From Corythucha ciliata (taxonomy: Eukaryota; Arthropoda; Insecta; Hemiptera; Tingidae): a stretch of 64,000 nucleotides of DNA. Below, piece by piece: positions 45,701-48,436 of this stretch (its first letter is position 1; the number at the start of each line of letters is the position of its first letter). A program made the position numbers and the translations under genes. The stretch lies in contig CM075942.1 in NCBI GenBank assembly GCA_038030265.1, positions 63,740,926 through 63,804,925 on the forward strand. Direction: 5' to 3'. The notes below the pieces were generated by a model. That model was not told the origin of the DNA, ran no database searches, and saw only the letters and a program-made list of their open reading frames with translations.

Positions 45701-47581
45701 CCTGTGACTGTTCCACATGGTTCCTGGACTAATAAAACGCTGATAGCAGAATCGATGGCATGTTGAACTAGCAGATCTCGTCGTGCGAGAGTCATTGAGT
45801 TGTGCACATCTGACGGGGTTATTCATGAGAGAATTCCATTTTAGCCGCCTCCTCGGCTTGAATACCGTTTCCAATCGTCTGCTCCTGTCGGATCGGTGCG
45901 ATCGGGGTCGTTGTGGGGTCCGTGGCTGTGGTCTGTGGGGTTAGGCAGTCGATAGGGACATGCTCGTCGGTTGCGTCTGGGATTCCCGAGGGTGTTTAGG
46001 GGGCCGAGGGGGGCCAGTGTCTTAACTGCCGGGTCAGCTGGTTGTGTCAAGAGTGTACGTCCAGGAGTGGAGGGTACCGTGCCGCCAACTTGGACCAGAC
46101 GTTGTTTGATTTCCGCTTTCGTGGACTGTACTACTCGCGTGGTTGGAAGGGCTGGGCGAGCGTGGGGAACGCTTTCGCTGGTGGCAGCCAGTGAGGTAGC
46201 TCCAATAGTGCCGTGAGTCACCTTCCGTGTTCTTCGTTCACAAATGGCGTCTGAGCTGGTAAGCCAGAATCCGTAGGTCCGCGTCCTGATGGACAGAGTG
46301 GAGTGATGGCTGATTGCAAAACCCGGAGTTCCAGTGCTTCTAGTCGCTCTTGGAGGGTGCGAAGCGAAGGCGAACCACATAATGCTCCAACCAAAAATGT
46401 ACTGACCACAAAAGCTTGGATCCCACAAAGCTTTGACCACAAAAATATTTTACCACGAAAAACCCTGACCACAGAAAAAGTGATCCACAAAAACACTCGA
46501 CAACACGTACAGTTTAAAAAGTATCTGAAAGGTCAAAAAGAAAAAAAAATCGGATGATAACATTCTTATTCTCATCAATTATTCTCATTTCATGGATCAT
46601 ACCAGGTTCACGCGCATCTTCACTCCAAGAATAAAATTATTATTTTAAAAACGTACACCAGAATCCGGGACAAAGTGCACCCCAGGATGACCTTGTCCGG
46701 GACAAAATTAGGCAAACCGGACTGTCACGGGGGTATCCCGGGATGGTTGGCAACCCTACTTGACAAGTATTCGTGGAGGTGCTCTACACATATGCGTTTT
46801 TCCGCAGGTACAGCTGCCTTATGTTCATAAGCCTTCAAATTGCGTCTGGAATGAAATATTTAGAATCTAAAAACCTCGTCCATAAAGATCTAGCTGCAAG
46901 GTTCGTTTATCGTAAATATCTGTTTCTTATTAATGACTGAATTATTATATCCGTTTTTTTTTGTTTTGTTTTTTTTTTTTCAGGAATTGTCTAGTTGGTC
47001 GAGGTTACACGGTTAAAATATCTGATATCGCTATTTGCAATTCAGCATACGACAGCCATTACAGTACAATAGGCGGTCGTTCTCCAGCGCCTATAAGATG
47101 GCTGCCTTGGGAGAGCATTCTACTGGTCAGTTTCAAATTTAAGAGCATAATCACGCCGAATATTTTGTTTCATTAACGTATTTTTTCGTCGCAGGAAAGG
47201 CACACGTGCTCCAGCAGCGTGTGGTCTTTTGCAGTAACCCTGTGGGAAGTGATGACTTACTGTGCTGAAATTCCATTTTCGGAGTTGACGAACGATGAAG
47301 TTGTACACAACGCCGAACAAATGTACTACGGCGGTGAATTAGAGGTTAGTTCACCGGATACATTTTATTTTTATGTAAGATGCTAAACTTTTTGTGCTGG
47401 TGTTGTTTAGACGCTGCTTCCCCGACCACTTCTGTGCAAGGCTGATCTATATGATACGATGGTCAGATGTTGGAAAAGAGATCACAATCAGAGGCCAACA
47501 TTCCGAGAATTATACTTATTTTTAAAAAGAAAACATATGAGTGAGACGACTTTATTGGCTCTAAAAAAGATTGACGTATGA
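671..47581 (+). CDS. Ddr: Discoidin domain receptor-like tyrosine kinase, 3' part, 12 exons
   Basis: Exons: 671-804, 40882-41089, 41151-41261, 41527-41705, 41771-41975, 42118-42443, 42507-42644, 42712-42945, 46808-46900 (5' edge uncertain), 46984-47125, 47195-47344 and 47411-47581 with TGA. All have GT/AG borders, and phases agree except at the ninth exon. The order is DDR-specific: second half of the discoidin-like domain ([31 protein letters not shown]), a short linker, one transmembrane segment, a long Ser/Thr/His-rich juxtamembrane region, and a tyrosine kinase domain ending a few residues after the CW-R motif. In known DDRs the ectodomain binds collagen and the cytoplasmic kinase signals slowly. 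Here the kinase is atypical: glycine loop GSCHAG, HKD for HRD, DIA for DFG, and SSVW for SDVW. Beta3 Lys (VVVK), alphaC Glu (REMK), catalytic Asp and Asn (HKDLAARN) and the Asp of DIA are kept. About 700 residues lie in the window; the N-terminal discoidin domain is upstream. Confidence 0.92.
1150..1181. repeat. Poly-T tract (32 nt)
   Basis: An uninterrupted run of T. It could be the reverse-strand tail of an old retroposed sequence, but no body was recognised next to it. Open frames across it are low-complexity artefacts. Confidence 0.8.
1690..2275 (+). repeat. Family A ~30-bp minisatellite, forward orientation
   Basis: Diverged head-to-tail copies of a unit read as GCGAATTAGCGC + TTTTT + CTCAATTTTAGCC. 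Successive units recur about every 30-35 bases (for example 'ttttctcaattttagccgcg' near 1810-1850). A run of G at about 2244-2257 lies near the end. Confidence 0.7.
2287..3811. mobile_element. Palindromic inverted-repeat element, split by a hAT-like insertion
   Basis: The left end GGGAGTTATTGCATA and right end TATGCAATAACTCCC are inverted copies, each next to TA (2285-2286 and 3812-3813), so a TA target duplication is likely. The arms stay complementary for over 150 bp; both contain the block around 'aagcgttaatcacaaaag'. A third, partial copy of the end motif lies at about 3538-3575 near the centre. No transposase frame is visible, so it is non-autonomous. The hAT-like element at 2459-3497 splits the left arm. 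Confidence 0.75.
2459..3497 (+). mobile_element. Non-autonomous hAT-like element, copy 1
   Basis: The left end CATGGGCGTAGCCAGC is the inverted copy of the right end GCTGGCTACGCCCCTG with one mismatch. An 8-bp direct repeat CTACCATG flanks it (2451-2458 and 3498-3505). CAGGGGCG-type termini with 8-bp duplications are typical of hAT elements. Sub-terminal GC-rich blocks (ggggtgggcag / ctgcccacccc) are also inverted. The interior (about 2990-3400) is largely family A 30-bp repeats. No transposase. Confidence 0.85.
4060..6490. repeat. Family A ~30-bp minisatellite, mixed orientation
   Basis: From about 4100 to 4560 units read on the - strand (ggctaaaattgag, aattcgctgctaaaattg). From about 4600 to 6490 they read on the + strand (tcaattttagccgcgaatta). 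Units are diverged, with extra A/T-rich inserts. The stretch includes a recent ~750-bp duplication listed separately. Confidence 0.7.
4700..6200 (+). repeat. Tandem ~750-bp segmental duplication inside family A
   Basis: The block beginning at 'agctgcgaatgagctca' (4717) recurs at 5470, and the block ending near 'aattaatgttttt' (5411) recurs near 6156. The offset is about 745-753 bp. Distinctive shared strings such as 'tgccgtgtggtttatttta' and 'cctcgggtaaccacgaaaa' show this is a direct duplication, with a few single-base indels. Confidence 0.85.
6520..6790 (+). repeat. Degraded dispersed repeat with accgcccggggcccc core
   Basis: The segment with 'gtggtgagggggagg', 'accgcccggggcccc', 'tttttaggttctatattca' and 'gcgatttggctcctttc' is shared, with divergence, with 35265-35530 (+) and, inverted, with 39120-39450. 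It is probably an old transposon family; ends were not resolved. Confidence 0.5.
6800..8170 (-). repeat. Family A ~30-bp minisatellite, reverse orientation
   Basis: Repeated units read ggctaaaattgag..aaagcgctaattcg on the + strand, so the family A unit lies on the - strand. A short inverted-repeat element interrupts the array at 7313-7500. A small + oriented patch follows at about 8340-8480. Open frames here come from the repeat and are not considered genes. Confidence 0.7.
7313..7500. mobile_element. Small hAT-like inverted-repeat element (188 bp)
   Basis: The left end CAGGGGCGTACCTAG and right end CTGGGTACGCCTCTG are inverted copies with two mismatches. The flanks 'gcaaatt' occur just before it and two bases after it, consistent with a degraded target duplication. 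No coding capacity. Confidence 0.6.
8566..9870 (-). mobile_element. 5'-truncated non-LTR retrotransposon (Jockey-like), - strand
   Basis: The 3' end is marked by a 39-nt run of T (8566-8604), a poly(A) tail read in reverse. The body holds the reverse transcriptase C-terminal half and a terminal Cys/His motif. The 5' break falls within the region that should hold the YADD active site. Both coding blocks are listed below. Confidence 0.8.
8676..9865 (-). pseudogene. Reverse transcriptase C-terminal fragment, frameshifted
   Basis: Two frames belong together. 9865-8978 encodes the region after the active site: [31 protein letters not shown] and [15 protein letters not shown]. 8960-8676 encodes the terminal zinc-like motif [18 protein letters not shown] (C-x2-C-x7-H-x4-C). 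A single frameshift near 8990 separates them; in the other frame the sequence reads on as [20 protein letters not shown]. The usual Y-A-D-D is absent: the fragment opens with [10 protein letters not shown], where ADD is expected just before ICLY. No RNase H domain lies between, as in Jockey-type elements. It is a dead copy. Confidence 0.82.
9871..11825. other. Unassigned intronic sequence
   Basis: No recognisable protein domain. ORFs of 80-127 codons overlap on both strands (for example around 10153-10675), with no homology I can name. A partly self-complementary stretch with repeated 'aaaggaac' and 'tttctgaatacg' strings at about 11622-11760 may be a small degraded inverted-repeat element. 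Confidence 0.4.
11826..12066. mobile_element. Short inverted-repeat element (MITE), copy 1
   Basis: Perfect 16-bp inverted termini: TATAGGTGCCGCAGAT (11826-11841) and ATCTGCGGCACCTATA (12051-12066). The interior contains 'ttcaatttcaaaattaactt' and 'ggtgacgtcagtct', which recur in a related copy at about 62115-62340. No ORF. Confidence 0.7.
12067..13375. other. Unassigned intronic sequence
   Basis: No supported gene. Two overlapping ORFs of 63-84 codons near 12303-12557 lie on opposite strands and lack recognisable motifs. From about 13130 the - strand begins to show the end of an endonuclease fragment, described next. Confidence 0.4.
13340..13786 (-). pseudogene. LINE ORF2 N-terminal endonuclease fragment
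   Basis: ATG at 13786-13784 overlaps the ORF1 stop TGA (13785-13783) as ATGA. The first 90 residues contain [18 protein letters not shown] and VALLSETWF, the N-terminal motifs of apurinic-like endonucleases. After a frameshift near 13514 the domain continues: [17 protein letters not shown] and, in a third frame, [13 protein letters not shown], matching the GDFN and late 'DN+GN' motifs. The sequence ends before the reverse transcriptase. Confidence 0.78.
13783..15072 (-). pseudogene. LINE ORF1 (Gag-like, zinc-knuckle) pseudogene
   Basis: The N-terminal frame (15072-14749) includes [18 protein letters not shown] and [13 protein letters not shown]. The reading then shifts; [18 protein letters not shown] leads into an in-frame TAA near 14665. 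The frame 14622-14137 carries three zinc knuckles: [27 protein letters not shown] and [16 protein letters not shown]. Two further frames (14167-13892, 13977-13783) finish the protein. The GPF domain plus CCHC knuckles are usual for ORF1 of Jockey-type elements, an RNA-binding protein of the transposition particle. At least two frameshifts and one stop make it non-functional. Confidence 0.82.
15267..16257 (+). mobile_element. Non-autonomous hAT-like element, copy 2
   Basis: Begins CATGGGCGTAGCCAGC and ends GCTGGCTACGCCCCTT, flanked by the 8-bp direct repeat GCTCATTC (15259-15266 and 16258-16265). It is collinear with the copy at 2459-3497, with small indels. Shared blocks include 'cgcagatttcgtggggcagc' and 'gatttcatccgcgaacgagc'. 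The inner half again consists of family A repeats. No transposase. Confidence 0.87.
16266..16704. other. Intergenic repeats downstream of the IDH-like gene
   Basis: Contains GC-rich runs of G (16508-16560), one family A unit, and at about 16581-16697 a diverged copy of the palindromic element at 51283-51422 (shared 'ggaaatgaactgccc' and 'gtgcaaat'). Confidence 0.5.
16705..18590 (-). CDS. Idh3g: Mitochondrial NAD-isocitrate dehydrogenase gamma-subunit-like protein, 6 exons
   Basis: Exons on the - strand: 18590-18415, 18356-18166, 17710-17542, 17485-17341, 17276-16983 and 16902-16705 (TGA 16707-16705). All borders are GT/AG, all phases agree, and there is no internal stop: 390 residues, near the usual size of this subunit. 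The N-terminus ([20 protein letters not shown], then RGFTSD) is basic and hydroxylated like a mitochondrial presequence. Family blocks in order: [101 protein letters not shown] and [23 protein letters not shown] and AVFE-ATR point to gamma. In the known enzyme gamma is regulatory in the alpha-beta-gamma heteromer of the Krebs cycle. Odd points: PGDGIGPE reads [16 protein letters not shown] reads [12 protein letters not shown] reads HNYS, and MPNLYGN reads ISNSMFC. I infer a fast-evolving paralogue with altered nucleotide or substrate binding. Confidence 0.87.
18591..19020. other. Region upstream of the IDH-like gene
   Basis: Presumed 5' flank of the - strand gene. No TATA box or other promoter element could be assigned with confidence, and no other gene is visible. 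Confidence 0.35.
19020..19990 (+). repeat. Family B ~30-bp minisatellite, forward orientation
   Basis: Head-to-tail diverged units of the form GCGAATGGTCAGTTTGGCC + ATTTTTAGGGC, recurring about every 30-36 bases (for example 'gtcagtttagtcaattttc' and 'ttgccatttttcatggc'). The unit can be aligned base for base with family A. The ORFs here are repeat artefacts. Confidence 0.72.
20040..20320 (-). repeat. Degraded dispersed repeat (GC-rich, reverse copy)
   Basis: Contains 'taaaacctaaaaatcacta' followed by a CCC/GGG-rich end, resembling in reverse the repeat at 6520-6790 and 35265-35530. Boundaries not resolved. Confidence 0.4.
20330..20940 (-). repeat. Family A ~30-bp minisatellite, reverse orientation
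   Basis: Units such as 'cgcgactaaaattgagaaa' and 'gctaattcccgcggttaaa' repeat with a period near 30. Confidence 0.68.
21400..23130 (-). repeat. Family B ~30-bp minisatellite, reverse orientation
   Basis: Units read on the + strand as gccctaaaaatggc + aaactgaccattcgc, the reverse complement of the array at 19020-19990. With that array, and the ~1.4 kb between them, the locus forms a long imperfect inverted arrangement. No genes. Confidence 0.72.
23340..25190. other. Mostly unique intronic sequence
   Basis: No family A or B units and no supported ORF. It includes two TC microsatellites (near 23914-23935 and 23967-23987) and AT-rich unique DNA. Near 25060-25110 a fragment reading 'gcagtggcgtaacaacacc' and 'tatcggggcccggggcgg' resembles 34070-34110 and is probably a transposon remnant. 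Confidence 0.5.
25195..26800 (+). repeat. Family A ~30-bp minisatellite, forward orientation
   Basis: A long run of units like 'ttttctcaattttagcagcg' and 'gtgaattagcgcttttc', interspersed with lower-similarity segments (for example 25620-25680). Confidence 0.72.
26880..28584 (+). mobile_element. I-type LINE copy 1, 3'-truncated
   Basis: Carries the 5' part of a non-LTR element: endonuclease and the beginning of the reverse transcriptase. From 27085 to 28584 it matches 29891-31390 almost base for base (offset 2806). It breaks off after GTGTGGAGAGA and has no poly(A) tail. The 5' edge is uncertain; GC-rich sequence starts near 26900. Confidence 0.8.
27022..28584 (+). pseudogene. LINE endonuclease and RT N-terminal fragment, one frameshift
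   Basis: The first frame (27022-27429) contains [12 protein letters not shown] and [11 protein letters not shown], the N-terminal endonuclease motifs. A frameshift near 27425 leads into 27431-28681 with [25 protein letters not shown] (GD-N motif), PDAVLAHSS and the RT lead-in [19 protein letters not shown]. The last 32 codons after 28584 are unrelated flank. Both copies of this element share the frameshift, so it predates the duplication. In copy 1 the codon at 28229-28231 is AAA, keeping the frame open where copy 2 has TAA. Confidence 0.82.
28585..29890. other. Spacer between the two I-type LINE copies
   Basis: No recognisable gene. It contains an inverted repeat at 29048-29099 and AT-rich sequence with repeated 'caatatt/aatattg' words. 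ORFs of 63-74 codons overlap on both strands and are not supported. Confidence 0.45.
29048..29099. repeat. 16-bp perfect stem inverted repeat
   Basis: CAAGGCCCTCTATACT (29048-29063) pairs with AGTATAGAGGGCCTTG (29084-29099) across a 20-nt loop that itself contains ttcgttcgaa. It could be the core of a small palindromic element or a structured RNA; no flanking evidence decides. Confidence 0.75.
29950..31037 (+). pseudogene. LINE copy 2: endonuclease block
   Basis: Same reading as copy 1, including [13 protein letters not shown] before the shared frameshift, then the 266-codon frame 30237-31037 with [14 protein letters not shown]. It ends at a TAA (31035-31037) created by one A-to-T difference from copy 1. 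Without that stop the frame continues directly into the RT segment that follows. Confidence 0.82.
31038..33285 (+). pseudogene. LINE copy 2: reverse transcriptase and RNase H
   Basis: 31038-31796 encodes the RT fingers ([42 protein letters not shown]). After a frameshift near 31735, the frame to 33285 encodes [19 protein letters not shown], the catalytic YADD ([12 protein letters not shown]), the thumb [16 protein letters not shown] and the start of RNase [15 protein letters not shown] (Asp), [15 protein letters not shown] (Glu) and AILCDSQAA (Asp). A duplicated 96-bp block lies just before the RNase H. The frame is lost again near 33160. Confidence 0.88.
32746..32937 (+). repeat. Exact 96-bp tandem duplication inside the LINE
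   Basis: Units 32746-32841 and 32842-32937 appear identical, duplicating 32 codons in frame (start [14 protein letters not shown], end FPEDEWLRV) directly upstream of the FTDGS motif. The frame is preserved, so it need not destroy the protein. Confidence 0.92.
33155..33676 (+). pseudogene. LINE copy 2: RNase H end and C-terminal Cys/His motif
   Basis: After the last frameshift, this frame reads [20 protein letters not shown], with the final His and Asp of RNase H. It then reads [16 protein letters not shown] and [18 protein letters not shown] (C-x2-C-x9-H-x3-C), a C-terminal motif usual in I-type elements. The stop at 33674-33676 is followed 34 nt later by the poly(A). Confidence 0.85.
33880..35340. 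other. Degraded repeats with G-runs
   Basis: A few family A units at 33890-33970. A reverse GC-rich fragment 'ggtccgcccccctcgcccc' at about 34010-34060 belongs to the dispersed repeat also seen at 39370-39430. G-homopolymers occur near 34381, 34544 and 34735. ORFs of 64-110 codons are not supported. Confidence 0.45.
35265..35530 (+). repeat. Dispersed repeat with agtagcgtaccg terminus
   Basis: Starts near 'cagcagtagcgtaccgtgg' and contains 'ttaggatttttaggtttta' and 'gggaatttggctccttttg'. It is related to 6520-6790 and, inverted, to 39120-39450 (which ends near 'tttagtacgctgctgcg'). The inverted 'cgtacc / agtacgc' ends suggest an old DNA transposon. Confidence 0.5.
35530..37540. repeat. Family A ~30-bp minisatellite, orientation switch
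   Basis: Units read mainly on the - strand up to about 36910 (gctaaaattgagaaa, acgctaattcg) and on the + strand from about 36930 to 37540 (ttctcaattttagc). This makes a large imperfect palindrome centred near 36920. Confidence 0.7.
36421..36870 (+). repeat. Tandem ~225-bp duplication
   Basis: Block 36421-36645 is repeated at 36646-36870 (offset 225). Both contain 'cgtaaccctttgatgaagg' and 'aagaaacatcgcacat', with only a few differences. Confidence 0.88.
37740..40600. repeat. Family A ~30-bp minisatellite, several orientation switches
   Basis: Reverse orientation at about 37740-38240, forward at about 38510-39110, reverse at about 39640-40590, separated by a dispersed GC-rich repeat at 39120-39450 and unique sequence. 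Units follow the same consensus as elsewhere in the window. Confidence 0.68.
39120..39450 (-). repeat. Dispersed repeat, reverse copy of the 35265 element
   Basis: Contains 'gaacctaaaaatcctcatt', a G-run (about 39392-39402) and 'ccctcgccactgtctttta', the reverse complement of features in the 35265-35530 copy. Confidence 0.5.
40882..41089 (+). CDS. Ddr: DDR exon: end of discoidin-like domain
   Basis: 208 nt, phase 0 in and phase 1 out. It encodes [20 protein letters not shown] followed by [14 protein letters not shown], which aligns with the DDR segment 'V.VPLHH+.A..I+C.Y.FAD.W+MFSEI.F.S'. The Cys expected in KCQY is Leu here. Confidence 0.9.
41151..41261 (+). CDS. Ddr: DDR exon: extracellular juxtamembrane linker
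   Basis: Follows a 61-bp intron. It encodes about 36 acidic residues ([19 protein letters not shown]) before the membrane segment, with one N-glycosylation sequon (NIT). The donor is A|gtaagt. Confidence 0.85.
41527..41705 (+). CDS. Ddr: DDR exon: transmembrane segment
   Basis: Encodes [19 protein letters not shown] and then [11 protein letters not shown], a single hydrophobic helix with a basic stop-transfer end. FGVTINMK follows, comparable to the 'MTVSLSLP' stretch after the membrane helix of known DDRs. Confidence 0.9.
41771..41975 (+). CDS. Ddr: DDR exon: cytoplasmic juxtamembrane region, part 1
   Basis: 68 codons rich in Ser, His, Pro and Tyr ([27 protein letters not shown]). Known DDRs have a long tyrosine-containing juxtamembrane region that docks signalling proteins; individual sites cannot be assigned here. 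Confidence 0.82.
42118..42443 (+). CDS. Ddr: DDR exon: cytoplasmic juxtamembrane region, part 2
   Basis: 108 codons, Ser/Thr rich and without predicted structure ([30 protein letters not shown]). A basic tail, [14 protein letters not shown], lies just before the kinase domain. Acceptor ttcacag, donor gtaata. Confidence 0.85.
42507..42644 (+). CDS. Ddr: DDR exon: start of kinase domain, altered glycine loop
   Basis: 46 codons. [20 protein letters not shown] aligns with the DDR segment 'FPR..L.F.EKLGEGQFGEV'. The loop G-x-G-x-F-G reads G-S-C-H-A-G, so the middle Gly and the Phe are lost. The donor GAT|gtaatt was chosen because it joins to the next exon as [10 protein letters not shown], matching GEVHLCEVEG. 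Confidence 0.85.
42712..42945 (+). CDS. Ddr: DDR exon: kinase N-lobe
   Basis: 78 codons. RVVVKTMPG holds the beta3 Lys and [12 protein letters not shown] the alphaC Glu. NVARILGVC and [10 protein letters not shown] match the hinge region. The beta3-alphaC loop is several residues shorter than in vertebrate DDRs. The donor TTG|gtatca leaves phase 0, which does not fit the best acceptor of the next exon. Confidence 0.88.
43170..43446 (+). repeat. Short tandem array, left part (unit ~16 bp)
   Basis: Repeats of the form AACCACAAAATGCTCT (for example 43357-43440), with diverged AACCACAGAAAGCTGT-like copies upstream. The same type of unit resumes on the far side of the LINE at about 46375. Confidence 0.8.
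43447..45022 (-). pseudogene. R1-like reverse transcriptase, broken
   Basis: Frame 45022-44336 gives the RT lead-in ([43 protein letters not shown]). Frame 44144-43923 gives [20 protein letters not shown] (motif A). Frame 44094-43738 gives [14 protein letters not shown] and the active site [12 protein letters not shown] (YVDD). Frame 43717-43400 gives [18 protein letters not shown]. The RT fingers between 44336 and 44144 fall in other frames, so at least three frameshifts are present. Confidence 0.82.
45218..45874 (-). pseudogene. R1-like endonuclease domain, broken
   Basis: 45807-45484 begins with [20 protein letters not shown] and LLVQEPCG (Glu of the active site), GIPYGYRTY. 45469-45218 has [16 protein letters not shown] (the GD-N-H motif). 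A frameshift lies at about 45475. Confidence 0.8.
45841..46440 (-). pseudogene. Possible R1-like ORF1 remnant
   Basis: A 199-codon Pro/Thr/Arg-rich frame lies just upstream of the endonuclease on the same strand. Its first ~25 codons read through the tandem array and are not original. No zinc knuckle is visible. The assignment rests on position only. Confidence 0.4.
46375..46500 (+). repeat. Short tandem array, right part
   Basis: Diverged copies of 'tgaccacaaaagct' and 'accacaaaaatatt' continue the array found at 43170-43446 on the other side of the LINE. Confidence 0.75.
46808..46900 (+). CDS. Ddr: DDR exon: kinase alphaE and catalytic loop
   Basis: Encodes [20 protein letters not shown] + AR, nearly the DDR consensus [20 protein letters not shown]; the catalytic Asp is kept and Arg is Lys. 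The best acceptor (tttttccgcag, 46807) leaves the exon two bases out of phase with the donor at 42945. An upstream AG (46778) would restore phase and add [10 protein letters not shown] but has a poor pyrimidine tract. A missed micro-exon is also possible. Confidence 0.85.
46984..47125 (+). CDS. Ddr: DDR exon: activation segment with DIA motif
   Basis: Encodes [17 protein letters not shown], where DDRs have NCLVG..YT+KIADFGM. The Asp of DFG is present but Phe-Gly is Ile-Ala. The activation loop keeps two Tyr ([20 protein letters not shown]), and LPWESILL matches the DDR 'MSWESILL'. Confidence 0.9.
47195..47344 (+). CDS. Ddr: DDR exon: kinase alphaF region
   Basis: [20 protein letters not shown] corresponds to 'TASDVWAFGVTLWE..T.C'. 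The alphaF Asp (SDVW) is Ser and the following Gly is Ala, two further departures from the kinase consensus. [18 protein letters not shown] follows. Confidence 0.9.
47411..47581 (+). CDS. Ddr: DDR last exon: kinase C-terminus
   Basis: [20 protein letters not shown] + [17 protein letters not shown] matches the DDR end 'YLP.P..CP...Y.LM..CW+RD...RP.F.EI'. The frame continues about 18 residues to TGA at 47579-47581. The conserved Arg of subdomain XI is present. Confidence 0.92.
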   Translation, partial: TLLPRPLLCKADLYDTMVRCWKRDHNQRPTFRELYLFLKRKHMSETTLLALKKIDV

Positions 47582-48240
47582 ACACGCAATCGAGCGCTTT
47601 CCCCCCTCCCCCCCATGCAATCTTTCGATGCGATGTTTTCATTTGTAATGCCATTTTTCAAAAAAATTGTGATAGGCCCTTGCAATCTGAAGACTGCTTT
47701 CCCTGTATTCCTGTAATTGTCCCCTTCGCAAATATCATGTAACCGACAAAAGGTACTCCCCCCCCCCCACTCGGTTCTCTATTTCCTAAACTTTTAGCCC
47801 TTTCTAAACAGTGTAAATAGATATTATAAATTTAAATTATAAGCATGTGCTCCCAAGATTGTACTGTGTAGCCGCACAAATCAATAGTACCTTGTGCTGG
47901 CCCTTAACGTTAGAATGCGTCAGCGTGTTCGCTCGAGAGTACAACCATAATAAGTTTATACTCTTACAATACGTCGCACAATAACAAAAATGTGATTTCA
48001 TTATTTAAAACCTTTGTTTATAACTGTTTTCTGTTACATCACTTTTACTGTTCGAGCTGTCAGAAAAGAAGCCTGAAGAGGAGTGCCATTTTTATTCATG
48101 AATCCGTATTCTTGTTAATATTCGTATAAAGAAGGGGCCACACATATGTGTTTCAATTTACAGTTGGTTGGTTTCTAGACAATGCTAGAAATTATTTATT
48201 AATATTGGAAGATATTTGTCCAATATGGAAACAAGTGTGG
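47582..48240 (+). other. Presumed 3' UTR and flank of the DDR gene
   Basis: No canonical AATAAA close to the stop was found; 'attataaatttaaattataa' near 47823 is only suggestive. C-runs lie at 47601 and 47757. No gene. Confidence 0.4.
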
Positions 48241-48250
48241 CCAAGCCTTA

Positions 48251-48436
48251 AGGGGTCCATAGTCGTACAATAAATATTGCGCAATAAATTTGTACAATAT
48301 TTCGTTTCCACGTGTTTAGGGATAAAAAAATAGGTTGTTCATTATATTGTGCAACCCATCAATACAACCCCCAAACTTTCAATTTTATTGTACAACCCCT
48401 ATTATTGCGCAATATTATTGTACGTGTATGGGCCGC
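48251..48436. mobile_element. Small palindromic element (MITE)
   Basis: The left part 'ggtccatagtcgtacaataa' with 'tattgcgcaata' is mirrored by 'tattgcgcaata' with 'ttattgtacgtgtatgggcc' on the right. Arms are about 33 bp, imperfect, with an AT-rich centre. No ORF. Confidence 0.65.

Larger units (their letters stand above)
43447..46370 (-). mobile_element. R1-like non-LTR retrotransposon remnant, - strand
   Basis: On the - strand the order is ORF1 remnant, endonuclease, reverse transcriptase. The end of the RT frame runs straight into the tandem array, so the element's C-terminus, 3' UTR and tail are absent. Frames are split by several frameshifts. The endonuclease signature [14 protein letters not shown] and the RT block [20 protein letters not shown] resemble R1-clade elements of arthropods. 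Confidence 0.8.
43024..46761. mobile_element. Probable DNA transposon in a DDR intron, host of a LINE insertion
   Basis: The left end AAGTAGTGTTGCTAAC (43024-43039) and right end GGTTGGCAACCCTACTT (46745-46761) are imperfect inverted copies. Sub-terminal 'cgggaca' words occur on both sides (43057, 43099; 46676, 46711). The inside carries a short tandem array and an R1-like LINE. No transposase was found. It fills nearly the whole intron and ends 46 bp before the next exon. Confidence 0.5.
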
